From Schinkia azotoformans LMG 9581 (GTDB lineage Bacteria; Bacillota; Bacilli; Bacillales; Bacillaceae_J), in contig NZ_AJLR01000047.1 in NCBI RefSeq assembly GCF_000307855.1, positions 1 to 48,738 of the forward strand: a stretch of 48,738 nt of DNA. The letters are read 5' to 3'. Made by a program: the position numbers and the translations under genes. Shown here piece after piece: positions 25,495 through 34,721 of the stretch. The notes beneath the pieces were generated by a model. The model searched no databases and was not told the origin of the DNA. It saw only the letters and a program-made list of their open reading frames with translations. The first letter of the stretch is position 1. Each line of letters starts with the position of its first letter.

Positions 25495-27921
25495 TTATCC
25501 TCTTAGCACTGCTCCAAGCTTTTCTGCAACAGCTTGGAGCACTTTTTCATGTGCTTTAGAAACCTCTTCATCTGTTAACGTTTTTTCAGGATCGAAATAA
25601 CGTAATGAGAAGGCCAGTGATTTTTTACCTTTTTCTAAATGCTCACCTTGGTACAGGTCAAAGATTGAAACTTCTTTAAGCAATGTTCCTCCAGCATCTT
25701 TAATAACCGCTTCCACATTGCCGGCAATCACATTATCATCAACAACTAAAGCAATGTCGCGAGTAATCGATGGATAACGAGGGATCGCCTCATATTTAAT
25801 AGCCTTTACCTCAGCTCTTAGTAGTTTTTCTAAATTCAATTCGTATACATATGTTGGATCAAGATCAAGTGCCTTCTGTTCGTCCGGATGTACTTGACCA
25901 ACGAAACCGATATAATCTCCATCAAGTTTAATGATTGCAGTACGTCCTGGATGAAGCCCATCTTTACCGCCTTGTTCAAATGTAATCCGCTCATTCAAAC
26001 CTAATACATCAAATAAACCTTCAAGAATTCCCTTAGCAACGAAGAAATCTACAGCTTTTTTCTCTCCTTGCCAAGAATGGGAGTGCCAAAGACCTGTAAT
26101 GGCACCGGCTAAGTTCTCTCTTTCATTCGGCTGTTCATTGTCAATTTTATCTTCTATTAAATATACCTTCCCTATTTCATAAAGAGCCACATCATCAAGC
26201 TGACGAGCATTATTATGGGCAACAGCCTCTAATAAATGCGGAACTAAGCTTAAACGCAATGTACTTCGCTCTTCACTCATCGGCATCGATAAACGAATTG
26301 GCGTTGCTTTTGTTGTATCATCCTTATACAATAATGCTCGTTCTGAGCTTGTTAATGAATAAGTTACCGCCTCAGACAACCCAGCACCCTCTAAAAACTT
26401 CCGAACCTTACGGCGTTTTTGCTGATATTGTGATAATTTCCCCGGTGTAGAGTCGCCAACTGGCAATGTAGTTGGGATAAAATCATAGCCGTAAAGACGG
26501 GCAACCTCTTCGATAAGATCTTCCGGAATGACAATATCACGTCTTCTTGACGGTGCTGTTACTGTAAAATTGCCATTTTCCTCAGTAAACTCAAATTGTA
26601 AACGAGTAAAAATGTTTGCGACCTCTTCCGCTGTAATGCTCGTTCCAAGCACTTGGTTAATACGTTCTGTTGATACAGAAACCTTAACGGCTGTTGATTG
26701 TAAATAATCTGCAGCAACAACCCCTTCAAGCACTTCTCCACCCGCAAGCTCAGCCATTAATGCAGCTGCGCGATCACCCGCTTCTTTTGTACGTTCTGGA
26801 TTGATTCCTTTTTCGAAACGTGCGCTTGCTTCACTGCGTAATCCATGATCTTTGGATGCTTTACGAACAGTCAAACCGTTAAAGACAGCGGCTTCGATTA
26901 AAACATTAACCGTTCCATCATGCACCTCGGAATTAGCTCCACCCATCACACCAGCTAAGGCAATAGGCTCAGTTCCATTCGTGATCACTAACTGATCTGC
27001 CTTTAATGTCCGTTCTTGGTCATCTAAAGTTACGAACTTTTCATCCTGTTTTGCACGTCTTACAAGAATTTCCTTTGAACCTAATCGATCATAATCGAAA
27101 GCATGCAACGGCTGGCCATATTCAATTAAGATGTAGTTTGTAATATCAACAACATTATTGATTGGACGGATTCCAGCGGCCATTAAGCGCATTTGCATCC
27201 ATAATGGTGATGGACCGATTTTTACTCCTTTAACTACGCGAGCTGCATAATAGGGACAATCTTCTTTTGCATCAATCGTAATTTTAATATAATCTGCAGC
27301 CTTTTCTTTGACTTCATTCATAACTGGTTTTGGCAGTTTAACTTCACGTGCTAAAATTGCCGCCACTTCATAAGCAACACCTAACATGCTTAATGCATCA
27401 GAACGGTTCGGTGTTAAGCTAAGCTCTAACACTTTATCATTTAAATTCAAATATTCTAGTGGGTCGGTACCAACCTCAACTTCAAATGGGAAAACAAAAA
27501 TTCCAGTCGCATATTCTTTTGGTACGAATTTTGTTTCAATCCCTAGTTCCTGCAAGGAGCAAATCATACCATTAGAGGCTTCTCCGCGAAGCTTCGCTTT
27601 TTTAATTTTGAAATTCCCAGGAAGAACAGCCCCGATTTTAGCAACGATTACTTTTTGTCCTGCGGCAACATTTGGCGCACCACAGATAATTTGCTTCGGT
27701 TCTTCTTCGCCAAGGTCAACTTGACAAATATTAAGTTTATCTGCCTCGGGATGCTTCACGCATTCCAATACATGGCCGACAACAACGCCTTCGATGCCTT
27801 TATTTAAAACCTCTACCTGCTCAACTTCAATTCCGGCTTTTGTAATTTTCTCAGCAAGCTCTTCTGCTGATACATCATTTATGTCAACATAGTCTTTTAG
27901 CCAATTATAAGATACTAACAC
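25495..27921 (-). CDS. pheT: Phenylalanyl-tRNA synthetase beta subunit
   Basis: An 808-residue subunit of the alpha2-beta2 synthetase. The order of domains fits: an N-terminal tRNA-binding EMAP-like domain ([23 protein letters not shown] region, about residues 45-70), the B3/B4 editing domain that clears Tyr-tRNA (with [25 protein letters not shown] in short form NNVVDITNY and GQPLHAFD), B5, the catalytic-like core and a C-terminal ferredoxin-fold anticodon-binding domain ([15 protein letters not shown] to [16 protein letters not shown]). It follows pheS by 14 bases and shares its T-box control. GAGGAGG precedes ATG. Confidence 0.97.
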   Translation of the reverse strand: MLVSYNWLKDYVDINDVSAEELAEKITKAGIEVEQVEVLNKGIEGVVVGHVLECVKHPEADKLNICQVDLGEEEPKQIICGAPNVAAGQKVIVAKIGAVLPGNFKIKKAKLRGEASNGMICSLQELGIETKFVPKEYATGIFVFPFEVEVGTDPLEYLNLNDKVLELSLTPNRSDALSMLGVAYEVAAILAREVKLPKPVMNEVKEKAADYIKITIDAKEDCPYYAARVVKGVKIGPSPLWMQMRLMAAGIRPINNVVDITNYILIEYGQPLHAFDYDRLGSKEILVRRAKQDEKFVTLDDQERTLKADQLVITNGTEPIALAGVMGGANSEVHDGTVNVLIEAAVFNGLTVRKASKDHGLRSEASARFEKGINPERTKEAGDRAAALMAELAGGEVLEGVVAADYLQSTAVKVSVSTERINQVLGTSITAEEVANIFTRLQFEFTEENGNFTVTAPSRRRDIVIPEDLIEEVARLYGYDFIPTTLPVGDSTPGKLSQYQQKRRKVRKFLEGAGLSEAVTYSLTSSERALLYKDDTTKATPIRLSMPMSEERSTLRLSLVPHLLEAVAHNNARQLDDVALYEIGKVYLIEDKIDNEQPNERENLAGAITGLWHSHSWQGEKKAVDFFVAKGILEGLFDVLGLNERITFEQGGKDGLHPGRTAIIKLDGDYIGFVGQVHPDEQKALDLDPTYVYELNLEKLLRAEVKAIKYEAIPRYPSITRDIALVVDDNVIAGNVEAVIKDAGGTLLKEVSIFDLYQGEHLEKGKKSLAFSLRYFDPEKTLTDEEVSKAHEKVLQAVAEKLGAVLRG

Positions 27922-27935
27922 GTTGTAGCCTCCTC

Positions 27936-28967
27936 TTAAACCCGTTTAAATTGTTTTAAAAAGCGGATATCATTTGTATAGAAATGACGGATATCATCAA
28001 TGCCATATTTCAACATCGCAATACGCTCAGGTCCCATACCAAATGCGAATCCTGTGTATTTTTTTGAATCAAAGCCGGCCATTTCAAGTACATTCGGATG
28101 TACCATACCTGCACCTAGTATTTCAATCCAGCCAGTATGCTTACAGATTGAACAGCCATGACCGCCACACATACAGGAAACATCTATTTCAACTGATGGC
28201 TCCGTGAATGGGAAGAAGCTTGGGCGGAGGCGGATTTTACGATCTTCACCGAACATCTTTTTCGCAAATACTTCAAGTGTTCCTTTAAGGTCACTCATGC
28301 GAATATTTTCATCAACAACGAGTCCTTCGATTTGCATAAATTGATGGGAATGGGTTGCATCGTCATTGTCACGGCGATAGACCTTGCCCGGACAAATAAT
28401 TTTAACCGGTCCACGACCTTCATGCTTTAGCATTGTTCTAGGTTGAACTGTTGATGTTTGAGTACGAAGCAAAATTTCTTCAGTTATGTAGAAGGAATCT
28501 TGCATATCACGAGCAGGATGGCTTTTTGGTAAGTTTAGTGCTTCAAAATTATAATAATCAGTTTCTACCTCTGGACCTTCAGCAATTTGGTAACCCATGC
28601 CAATAAATAAATCCTCAATTTCTTCAATAACAGCAGTTAATGGATGATGATTTCCTGCACGTACCGGACGTCCTGGAAGAGTGACATCAACTTGCTCAGC
28701 TGCCAACTTTTTCTCTACTTCTTGTTTTTCAAATCTTTCTTGTTTTTCTTCTAGCTTTTCTTGAATGGCAGCACGTACGTCATTCGCTAATTGACCAATG
28801 ACTGGGCGCTCCTCTGCAGATAATTTTCCCATGCCGCGTAATACTTCCGTAATCGGACCTTTTTTACCTAAATAGGCAACGCGGATCTCATTCAATGCTT
28901 TTAAGTCTTCCGCTTGCTCAACTTTCAGAAGAGCTTCTGCTTGTAGTTCTTTTAACTGAGCTTCCAT
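27936..28967 (-). CDS. pheS: Phenylalanyl-tRNA synthetase alpha subunit
   Basis: A 343-residue catalytic subunit. It has an N-terminal coiled coil, then class II motifs: motif 1 near [17 protein letters not shown], motif 2 in [20 protein letters not shown] (HQFMQIEG visible), and motif 3 in [18 protein letters not shown]. The Cys-rich [12 protein letters not shown] segment is typical of Bacillus PheS. AGGAGG precedes ATG. Expression is controlled by the T-box leader immediately upstream. Confidence 0.97.
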   Translation of the reverse strand: MEAQLKELQAEALLKVEQAEDLKALNEIRVAYLGKKGPITEVLRGMGKLSAEERPVIGQLANDVRAAIQEKLEEKQERFEKQEVEKKLAAEQVDVTLPGRPVRAGNHHPLTAVIEEIEDLFIGMGYQIAEGPEVETDYYNFEALNLPKSHPARDMQDSFYITEEILLRTQTSTVQPRTMLKHEGRGPVKIICPGKVYRRDNDDATHSHQFMQIEGLVVDENIRMSDLKGTLEVFAKKMFGEDRKIRLRPSFFPFTEPSVEIDVSCMCGGHGCSICKHTGWIEILGAGMVHPNVLEMAGFDSKKYTGFAFGMGPERIAMLKYGIDDIRHFYTNDIRFLKQFKRV

Positions 28968-28994
28968 TTAAATCCTCCTTAAACTTTATATAAA

Positions 28995-29240
28995 TAAAAA
29001 AAGCCTTCAATCCCAAAAGGGACGAAGACTTATCTTTCGCGGTACCACCCTAATTAACAGTGCAATATAAATGCACCGTTCACTTCATTGCAATAACGGT
29101 TATTCAACCGGACAAGTGTCAGCTCCAGAGTGAATTCAGCTACATCGATCCTAAAGATGCTTCCAGTCTATGGCATCTTCTCCCTGACAAGTCGAGAGGT
29201 AACGTACTATGTTCCTTCACAGCTTATGTATAAAATTATC
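28995..29240 (-). promoter_or_regulatory. T-box leader of pheST
   Basis: The T-box motif AGGGTGGTACCGCG lies at 29038-29051 (minus strand). It precedes a terminator stem (AGTCTTCGTCCC with GGGATTGAAGGCT) and T-run at 28995-29030. Upstream is a long stem-rich region of stem I. A TTC triplet in GAATTCA (complement of 29132-29134) is a candidate Phe specifier, assigned by eye only. Uncharged tRNA-Phe should favour the antiterminator. Confidence 0.92.
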
Positions 29241-29246
29241 TTTATC

Positions 29247-29275
29247 ATTATAGTATAAGATCCGCTTGGAGGCAA
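29247..29275 (-). promoter_or_regulatory. Sigma-A promoter of pheST
   Basis: On the minus strand -35 TTGCCT (29270-29275), a 17-base spacer, and a perfect -10 TATAAT (29247-29252), placing the start at about 29240 at the head of the T-box leader. Confidence 0.8.
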
Positions 29276-29297
29276 ACCCAATTATAAATTTATCGAG

Positions 29298-30053
29298 CTA
29301 TCCTCTTAAATGGTACAAAAGGATTCCAGTTGCAATCGAAACATTTAAAGACTCAGCTTGTCCATAAATCGGAATGTATAAATTTTCATCCGTTAGTTTT
29401 AATAATTTAGGGTCCACACCATTTCCCTCATTACCGACAAGGAGGGCAAAATGCTTATGCGGCTCGATTTCTTTAAAGTTGCGTGCCCCTTCCAATGCAG
29501 TCCCAAATACCGGCACACCAATAACATTTAGCCGTTTAATCCAAACATCTAAATTCCCGTCCATAATCGGAATATGGAATAAAGAACCTTGAGTTGACCT
29601 TATAACCTTGCCATTGTATAAATCGACACAGCCTTCCCCTAAAATAACAGCATCCATTCCAACAGCATCCGCAGTCCGAATCATTGTTCCAAGATTTCCA
29701 GGGTCTTGAACATTGTCTATTAAGAGAAGCTTAGCTGTTGCGATATTAATCGGTGTTGGGCCTTTCATTCCGCAGACAGCAGCGATGCCTTGAGGTGTTT
29801 CCGTATCTGAAATAGTATTCATTATATCTTCTGTTACTTCAAAAATATCAATATCCCGCGCGTCCAATAAAGAATATTCTGTTCCCTCGCGAACAATCAA
29901 TTCTTTTACATAGGCTTTATACTTTAAAGCTTCTTCGATTAAATGCAGACCTTCTATTAAAAATAAACCCGTTTTATTTCGCTCTTTTTTTGTTTGCAGC
30001 TTTTTCCATTGCTTCACACGTGGATTTTGCGTTGATTCAATCCGTGTAATCAT
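29298..30053 (-). CDS. ysgA: SpoU/TrmH-type rRNA methyltransferase YsgA
   Basis: A 251-residue SPOUT-class RNA 2'-O-methyltransferase. An N-terminal substrate-binding domain (KKERNKTGLFLIEGLHLIEEAL) is followed by the SPOUT knot with its three motifs: LIDNVQDPGNLGTMIRTADAVG (motif 1, NVQDPGNLGTMIRTAD), LLVGNEGNGVDP (motif 2) and IPIYGQAESLNVSIATGILLY (motif 3). The likely substrate is 23S rRNA. The ATG at 30053 is chosen with GGGGTGG 6 bases upstream. It lies just upstream of the pheST promoter and has no obvious terminator of its own. Confidence 0.9.
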   Translation of the reverse strand: MITRIESTQNPRVKQWKKLQTKKERNKTGLFLIEGLHLIEEALKYKAYVKELIVREGTEYSLLDARDIDIFEVTEDIMNTISDTETPQGIAAVCGMKGPTPINIATAKLLLIDNVQDPGNLGTMIRTADAVGMDAVILGEGCVDLYNGKVIRSTQGSLFHIPIMDGNLDVWIKRLNVIGVPVFGTALEGARNFKEIEPHKHFALLVGNEGNGVDPKLLKLTDENLYIPIYGQAESLNVSIATGILLYHLRG

Positions 30054-30175
30054 AATTATCCACCCCATAAATTCTTTTCATTACTCATTATATATAAAAA
30101 ATAGAAATTTTTACATAATCCATAAAATTTTGTGGAAACTAATGTTGAAACTTGTAAAAAAAGGGGTGCCTTCTA

Positions 30176-30388
30176 ATGAATTTAAATTTACGCCATGCAA
30201 TTATTCAAAATGTTGCAAGCAACACAAAGGAAGAGTTGGAAGATACAATTATTGATGCAATCCGCAGCCAAGAGGAGAAAATGCTTCCTGGACTTGGCGT
30301 GCTATTTGAAGTCATTTGGCAAAATGCGAATGAGGACGAAAAAGAAGAGATGCTATCCAACTTAAAGGACGGCTTACAAAAGCAATGA
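30176..30388 (+). CDS. sspI: Small acid-soluble spore protein I
   Basis: A 70-residue minor spore protein matching SspI (start [13 protein letters not shown], then [26 protein letters not shown]). SspI accumulates in the forespore and its gene is read by sigma-G in B. subtilis; no exact sigma-G promoter could be picked out here by eye. AAAAAGGGG precedes the ATG. A strong terminator follows, shared with the convergent ysdC. Confidence 0.93.
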   Translation: MNLNLRHAIIQNVASNTKEELEDTIIDAIRSQEEKMLPGLGVLFEVIWQNANEDEKEEMLSNLKDGLQKQ

Positions 30389-30404
30389 AATAATAAAGCA
30401 ATAT

Positions 30405-30449
30405 AAAAAAACGAGGTCTTCTTAACTAATGAATGGCCTCGTTTTTTTG
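30405..30449. terminator. Bidirectional terminator between sspI and ysdC
   Basis: AAAAAAACGAGG and CCTCGTTTTTTT form a 12-bp stem across a loop of about 20 bases, with U-tracts on either strand. Confidence 0.88.
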
Positions 30450-30454
30450 TTTGT

Positions 30455-31543
30455 TTAGTCAAAAATAATTTCTTTCACTTTATCGTCATCTAATCGCTTG
30501 ATGACTTCAACAATTAATTTTACCGCATTTTCATAGTCATCACGGTGCAGCATAGCCGCGTTGGAATGAATATAACGTGTAGCAATTGTGATCGCCAACG
30601 CAGGTACTCCATTTGCCGTTAAATGGATCGAACCGGCATCCGTCCCGCCACCAGCCATGGAATCAAATTGATAGGGAATATTATTTTCTTCCGCAACGCC
30701 GACGACAAAATCACGAAGCCCCTTATGAGAGACTATCGATGCATCATATAAAATGATTTGCGGGCCTTCACCCATTTTACTAACGGACTCTTTTTCAGTA
30801 ATTCCAGGAGTATCACCAGCAATACCAACATCTACAGCAAACCCGATATCTGGCTTAATTTGCGCCGTTGCCGTTTTTGCCCCTCTTAATCCAACCTCTT
30901 CTTGAACGGTTCCAACCCCGTAAACAACATTCGGATGGTCTACCCCTTTAAGGTTCTTCAAAACATCGATTGCAATTGCACAACCAATGCGATTATCCCA
31001 TGCTTTAGCCAATAACATTTTCTCATTATTCATGACCGTAAATTCGAAGTACGGAACAATCGAATCACCGGGAAGTACTCCCCAGCCCATTGCCTCTTCT
31101 TTACTTGTTGCCCCGATATCAATAAACATATCTTTTATATCAACCACTTTTTTTCGGGCTTCAGGTGACAACACATGTGGTGGTTTTGAGCCAATAATCC
31201 CAGGGATATTTCCCTTTTTCGTCATGATCGTTACACGTTGAGCCAACATAACCTGTGACCACCAGCCACCCACTGTTTGAAACTTTAGAAAGCCCTTTTC
31301 AGTAATTTGCGTAACCATAAATCCAACTTCATCCAAATGTCCGGCCACCATTATTTTAGGACCGTCTTCTTTGCCAACCTTTTTAGCAATAAGGCTGCCA
31401 AGATTATCGGATGTTATTTCATCTGCATACGGAGAAATGTATTTTTTCATTACCTCCCGTACTTCCCGCTCATCACCGGGAATCCCTTTGGCATCTGTTA
31501 AATCTTTTAGCATCATCAATGTTTCATCTAATTGTTTAACCAT
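30455..31543 (-). CDS. ysdC: M42 family metallopeptidase (glutamyl aminopeptidase type)
   Basis: A 362-residue di-metal aminopeptidase of the M42 family, often annotated YsdC or as endoglucanase/aminopeptidase. The metal and catalytic motifs are [11 protein letters not shown] (about residues 66-76), [17 protein letters not shown] (general base Glu and metal ligand), [13 protein letters not shown] and the late [13 protein letters not shown]. These enzymes form dodecameric shells that degrade peptides in the cytoplasm. ATG 31543 fits the start of the B. subtilis protein, with GGGAG upstream. A dUTPase gene lies immediately upstream, separated by a repeat remnant. Confidence 0.92.
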   Translation of the reverse strand: MVKQLDETLMMLKDLTDAKGIPGDEREVREVMKKYISPYADEITSDNLGSLIAKKVGKEDGPKIMVAGHLDEVGFMVTQITEKGFLKFQTVGGWWSQVMLAQRVTIMTKKGNIPGIIGSKPPHVLSPEARKKVVDIKDMFIDIGATSKEEAMGWGVLPGDSIVPYFEFTVMNNEKMLLAKAWDNRIGCAIAIDVLKNLKGVDHPNVVYGVGTVQEEVGLRGAKTATAQIKPDIGFAVDVGIAGDTPGITEKESVSKMGEGPQIILYDASIVSHKGLRDFVVGVAEENNIPYQFDSMAGGGTDAGSIHLTANGVPALAITIATRYIHSNAAMLHRDDYENAVKLIVEVIKRLDDDKVKEIIFD

Positions 31544-31598
31544 ATGTATAAAAAACTCCCTTCACACGATCTACAAAGTATATAATTTTGCACACCAT

Positions 31599-31620
31599 TG
31601 TCTAGCTTCAGCGCTTTTCT
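31599..31620 (+). repeat. Minimal remnant of dispersed repeat family 2
   Basis: TGTCTAGCTTCAGCG joined directly to CTTTTCT: the two ends of the foldback element with the whole middle missing. It lies between ysdC and the dUTPase gene. Confidence 0.55.
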
Positions 31621-31623
31621 TAA

Positions 31624-32109
31624 TTAATATCCCGAATTTTGCCGTTTATGATTCACTTCATTTTTTAATTTGTATGCTTTTTCGATATCGTCTGGAGAAA
31701 ATCCTAATAGTTTACCTAATATTATGTACTCGTTAAATATATTATGGTAGTTTTCCAAATTTAATTGCTTTCGAAACTCTATAATACTTGCAAATACAAG
31801 TTGAAACTGCTCCACTAAGTCCCTATATTCGTCTTTCGGGTCCAAGGTAACCTGATCTTGCATTTTCAACTCCAACCCGATTGATAAAATAAAATGCACC
31901 CCATCAACATATTCCTCTAAAATAACATCCCGTGCAGCCGCTGGCTTTTTGCTCCAAAATTTAAAGCAACGTGTTTCATTAGCTAGTTCGCCAAGCTCAA
32001 CTAGTAATGCCATAATTTTTTTATCCATTAAATCTGCTTGCTCAAGCCCATGCTCTTTTTCAATTCGTGTGTCCAATTCCTTTTGCAGTTCAAATAACGT
32101 TGTTAACAC
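31624..32109 (-). CDS. Dimeric dUTP diphosphatase (dUTPase_2 / all-alpha NTP pyrophosphatase)
   Basis: A 161-residue all-alpha dUTPase, unrelated to the trimeric beta-sheet type. The metal-binding helices are visible: LVELGELANETRCFKFWSKK (Glu-X2-Glu, about residues 36-55) and ILEEYVDGVHFILSIGLEL (Glu-Glu and Asp, about 64-82). It removes dUTP, limiting uracil in DNA and supplying dUMP. Translation probably begins at GTG 32109 with AGGGGA about 6 bases upstream; TTG 32112 is also possible. B. subtilis does not have this gene between ysdB and ysdC, to my recollection. Confidence 0.85.
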   Translation of the reverse strand: MLTTLFELQKELDTRIEKEHGLEQADLMDKKIMALLVELGELANETRCFKFWSKKPAAARDVILEEYVDGVHFILSIGLELKMQDQVTLDPKDEYRDLVEQFQLVFASIIEFRKQLNLENYHNIFNEYIILGKLLGFSPDDIEKAYKLKNEVNHKRQNSGY

Positions 32110-32176
32110 CAAAATCCCCTCTATCCTTCTCTAGATATTCATATTATACCAAATCACGAAAAAAATTATTGCATTA

Positions 32177-32203
32177 TGAAACTTCCTTCGTCGTTTATCC
32201 GTA
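32177..32203 (+). promoter_or_regulatory. Sigma-W-type promoter of ysdB
   Basis: -35 TGAAAC (32177-32182), a 17-base spacer, and CGTA (32200-32203). These are the hallmarks of sigma-W promoters, and ysdB is a known sigma-W-controlled gene in B. subtilis. The start site would be about 35 bases before ysdB. Confidence 0.8.
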
Positions 32204-32248
32204 TAATATAATTATAATGATGAAGCTTTTCTGAATGGAGGGGTATTT

Positions 32249-32641
32249 ATGTTTGGCGTCATCCTATTTAGACTATTAATTCTCGCATTGATGATATTCC
32301 TTATTGTGAAAACGATTAAATATATTGCAAACCCCAAGCGGAAATTAGAATTGGCCCACGAACAAAAGCAGTTTTATTTTTGGGACATCCATGAGAACGT
32401 TAGAAAAAACTTTCTGCTTACATATAAAGGTGTTTTGTTTGAAGGGGAAAAATATTTAGGTACGACAGACAATGCCTTTGAAGTCGTCTCTGTGTTTATT
32501 TGGGCTAAGGACCCTGATAAATTGCAAGGATTAGAGCGCGAAGACTTTTTGAAAATACAGGAAGAGGTTAAAAAACATTATCCGAATGCCCGCATCGACT
32601 GGAAAAATCCAATTCGAAACTTTTTAAATAAGACTGAATAA
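32249..32641 (+). CDS. ysdB: Sigma-W pathway protein YsdB
   Basis: A 130-residue protein with one N-terminal transmembrane helix (FRLLILALMIFLIVKTI, residues 8-24) and a soluble domain ending in LERED...IRNFLNK. It aligns in place and sequence with YsdB. In B. subtilis it belongs to the envelope-stress sigma-W regulon; its molecular role is unknown. GGAGGGG precedes the ATG and a sigma-W-type promoter lies upstream. It is transcribed convergently with ysdA. Confidence 0.9.
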   Translation: MFGVILFRLLILALMIFLIVKTIKYIANPKRKLELAHEQKQFYFWDIHENVRKNFLLTYKGVLFEGEKYLGTTDNAFEVVSVFIWAKDPDKLQGLEREDFLKIQEEVKKHYPNARIDWKNPIRNFLNKTE

Positions 32642-32658
32642 ATGGGGCATATAGCCCC

Positions 32659-32928
32659 TTATTTTAGTACATAAACTGCGTACCCATAACATAATAAATT
32701 AATTAAAATAACAACCGGCATGCCGATTGTAAATGTTTTGTGCTTTGTTTTATGATGATACGTCTTCATCCCCATATAAAGACCAATTCCGCCGCCGAGA
32801 AGGCCAATCGTCCAAAACCTAATTTCCGGCACTCTCCATTGTCCTTTTTGCGAGCGCTTCTTATCGATCCCCATTAATATAAAGCCCACGATGCTGATTA
32901 TGATGAAATATCCTATTAACACATACAA
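32659..32928 (-). CDS. ysdA: DUF1294 membrane protein YsdA
   Basis: An 89-residue membrane protein of the DUF1294 family with three hydrophobic spans and the family motif MGIDKKRSQKGQWRVPE (residues about 19-35), then LLGGGIGLYMGMKTYHHKTKH. The function is unknown. I place the start at TTG 32928 because AGGAG lies about 10 bases upstream and the length then equals B. subtilis YsdA. A longer in-frame ATG (32964) would lie inside the rplT terminator stem and lacks an RBS. Confidence 0.8.
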   Translation of the reverse strand: MYVLIGYFIIISIVGFILMGIDKKRSQKGQWRVPEIRFWTIGLLGGGIGLYMGMKTYHHKTKHKTFTIGMPVVILINLLCYGYAVYVLK

Positions 32929-32955
32929 GGTTTCTCTTCTCCTATCATTATTAAA

Positions 32956-32988
32956 AAAGGTCATCCCACTAAATGCGGAATGACCTTT
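32956..32988 (-). terminator. Intrinsic terminator of the infC-rpmI-rplT operon
   Basis: On the minus strand AAAGGTCATTCC pairs with GGGATGACCTTT (12 bp, one G-U) around GCATTTAGT, followed by TTTAATAA. It lies about 160 bases beyond rplT because a family 2 repeat sits between them. Confidence 0.85.
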
Positions 32989-32999
32989 ATTTATGTCGA

Positions 33000-33146
33000 T
33001 GTCTAGCTACAGCGACCAGCGACTCGTAAACTTCACCCATCTCCCTACGATAAGTCAACATCGATTCGCTTCGCTTATCGTGTTTCCTTTATCTCAGTCG
33101 ATGTGCTCCAGTTTATACATCGCTAAACGGTCGCTTTCGCTTTTCT
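33000..33146 (+). repeat. Dispersed repeat family 2, full copy (147 bp) between rplT and its terminator
   Basis: Starts TGTCTAGCTACAGCGACC and ends GGTCGCTTTCGCTTTTCT. The ends fold together: GCGACC with GGTCGC, AGCGA with TCGCT, and TAAACT with AGTTTA. An inner CGATAAG and CTTATCG form a second stem. It is related to copies at 42289-42435, 44993-45052 and the window's right end. Confidence 0.88.
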
Positions 33147-33150
33147 ATTA

Positions 33151-33507
33151 TTATTGAATGCTTGCTTTAGCTTTTGATGCTAATTCTGCAAATGCTTTTT
33201 CGTCACTTACAGCTAGCTCAGCTAACATTTTGCGGTTGATTTCGATGCCAGCAACCTTTAAGCCATGCATCATGCGGCTGTATGAAAGACCGTTCAAACG
33301 TGCAGCTGCATTGATACGTGTAATCCAAAGCTTACGGAAGTCGCGTTTCTTTTGGCGGCGGTCACGATAAGCATACATTAAAGATTTCATTACTTGTTGT
33401 TTTGCAACTTTAAATAATGTATGTTTTGAACCGAAATAACCTTTTGCTAATTTTAATACGCGTTTACGACGACGACGCGTTACAGTACCACCTTTAACTC
33501 TTGGCAT
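33151..33507 (-). CDS. rplT: 50S ribosomal protein L20
   Basis: A 118-residue basic ribosomal protein needed for early 50S assembly. The start [23 protein letters not shown] (in part: [15 protein letters not shown]) and the segment [20 protein letters not shown] are diagnostic. L20 also binds the operon leader upstream of infC to repress its own synthesis in B. subtilis. It is the last gene of infC-rpmI-rplT, with GGAGGG before ATG. A repeat copy begins 5 bases past the stop. Confidence 0.97.
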   Translation of the reverse strand: MPRVKGGTVTRRRRKRVLKLAKGYFGSKHTLFKVAKQQVMKSLMYAYRDRRQKKRDFRKLWITRINAAARLNGLSYSRMMHGLKVAGIEINRKMLAELAVSDEKAFAELASKAKASIQ

Positions 33508-33581
33508 GTGATTCCCTCCTAAGATCTATGTCCGAAATAATATCTGCTATTTTTTCTTTGATTGTTTGAATTAGATGTCTC

Positions 33582-33779
33582 TTATAAGTTAGAGATCATT
33601 TGCTTGATGCGCTTATAGTCACCAGCACTTACTAAAGCACCTTTACGAAGCTTACGCTTTGCTTTTTGCTCTTTATTTGCAAATAAGTGGCTAGTATATG
33701 CGTGTGAACGCTTCACTTTGCCGCTTCCAGTTTTTTTGAAACGCTTTGCTGAACCTCTATGAGTTTTCATTTTTGGCAT
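33582..33779 (-). CDS. rpmI: 50S ribosomal protein L35
   Basis: A 65-residue very basic protein, [22 protein letters not shown] at the start (short form [16 protein letters not shown]) and [19 protein letters not shown] at the end. It is the middle gene of the infC operon, 54 bases from infC and 74 from rplT, with AAGGAGG before the ATG. Confidence 0.97.
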   Translation of the reverse strand: MPKMKTHRGSAKRFKKTGSGKVKRSHAYTSHLFANKEQKAKRKLRKGALVSAGDYKRIKQMISNL

Positions 33780-33833
33780 GGGATTTCCTCCTTAGAATCA
33801 TTGTTGTATCGAGTAATGCATCAATTACTACTT

Positions 33834-34355
33834 TTATTTACTCTCAGTTTTAGGCGCTAATACGATAAACATACTACGACCTTCCATTTTCGGCTTTTGT
33901 TCAACGACTGCGATCTCTGCACATTGCTCAGCAAGACGGTCGAGAACTCTTTGACCGATTTCTTTATGTGTAATTGCACGACCTTTGAAACGAATACTAG
34001 CCTTTACTTTATCGCCTTTTTCAAGGAACTTTATTGCATTGCGAAGCTTCGTATTAAAATCATGTTCTTCAATAGTAGGACTTAAGCGTACTTCCTTAAT
34101 ATTGATAACCTTTTGATTTTTACGTGCTTCCTTGTCTTTCTTCTGCTGCTCATAACGAAATTTTCCATAATCCATTATGCGGCAAACAGGTGGTTTTGCA
34201 TTAGGTGCAACCATCACTAAATCTAAATTAGCAGTTTGCGCCATTTCCAAAGCTTCGTTTCTCGACTTAATACCGATTTGATCGCCATTAGCACCAACGA
34301 GTCGAACTTCACGTGCGCGAATTTCCTCGTTAATAAATAAGTCTTTACTAATAAT
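33834..34355 (-). CDS. infC: Translation initiation factor IF-3 (AUU start)
   Basis: A 173-residue factor that keeps 30S and 50S subunits apart and proofreads the start codon. The N-domain ([18 protein letters not shown]) and C-domain ([23 protein letters not shown], in part [11 protein letters not shown]) are joined by a basic linker. I place the start at ATT 34355: GGAGG sits 6 bases upstream, no ATG or GTG is suitably placed, and the sequence then begins with Ile-Ser-Lys-Asp as in other bacilli. A GTG 24 bases further upstream would put the Shine-Dalgarno inside the gene. IF-3 discriminates against AUU, a known autoregulatory trick in infC genes. Confidence 0.93.
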   Translation of the reverse strand: MISKDLFINEEIRAREVRLVGANGDQIGIKSRNEALEMAQTANLDLVMVAPNAKPPVCRIMDYGKFRYEQQKKDKEARKNQKVINIKEVRLSPTIEEHDFNTKLRNAIKFLEKGDKVKASIRFKGRAITHKEIGQRVLDRLAEQCAEIAVVEQKPKMEGRSMFIVLAPKTESK

Positions 34356-34384
34356 TAGCCACCTCCAGGGTTTTTTCACTGAAT

Positions 34385-34565
34385 TTTTCGTTTGGGCGAC
34401 GTTTTATTTACGAAAAAAAAACGTCGGCATACATACTACACCCACGTTTCACGATCTTCATTATTTAAGATTGCGTATAACCTGTCAACAACGTCTTAAG
34501 TGCGTCAATCAGGTGAGAAGCGGGTGCCTCTACTTTTTCCACAAAGAAATATTCAATTGGACCTT
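34385..34565 (-). promoter_or_regulatory. L20 leader of infC-rpmI-rplT
   Basis: The 5' region of infC (minus strand) carries the parts of the Bacillus L20 leader: GGTCCAATTG near its start, the GAGGCACCCGCTTCTCACC segment, GTGGGTGTAGTATG, and a terminator ACGTTTTTTTT with partner AAAACGT (about 34395-34428). When L20 is in excess it should bind and cause early termination. Assigned by resemblance to the known leader. Confidence 0.75.
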
Positions 34566-34568
34566 TAT

Positions 34569-34597
34569 ACGTTAACATATTAATCCATCTGTGTCAA
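34569..34597 (-). promoter_or_regulatory. Candidate promoter of infC operon
   Basis: On the minus strand a perfect -35 TTGACA (34592-34597) with a 17-base spacer to a weak -10 TAACGT (34569-34574), just before the L20 leader. Confidence 0.45.
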
Positions 34598-34678
34598 CAT
34601 ACAAAACTAATTTATTAGCAACGCTCTTTATATTACATGATGATTAGCAAAGTTGCAAGTATTTTATTTTGGAAATGA

Positions 34679-34712
34679 CTTGGGCTGATCCTATTAAGGG
34701 TCAGCCCAATTT
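34679..34712 (-). terminator. Terminator hairpin after thrS
   Basis: TTGGGCTGACCCT and AGGATCAGCCCAA (one G-U) form a 13-bp stem with a TAAT loop, starting about 10 bases past the thrS stop. The following bases contain few Ts, so strength is uncertain. Confidence 0.6.
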
Positions 34713-34721
34713 CTTACTTCA

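Noticed and set aside
27386-27724. 112-codon plus-strand frame inside pheT
   Set aside because: Antisense shadow with no RBS or recognisable domain.
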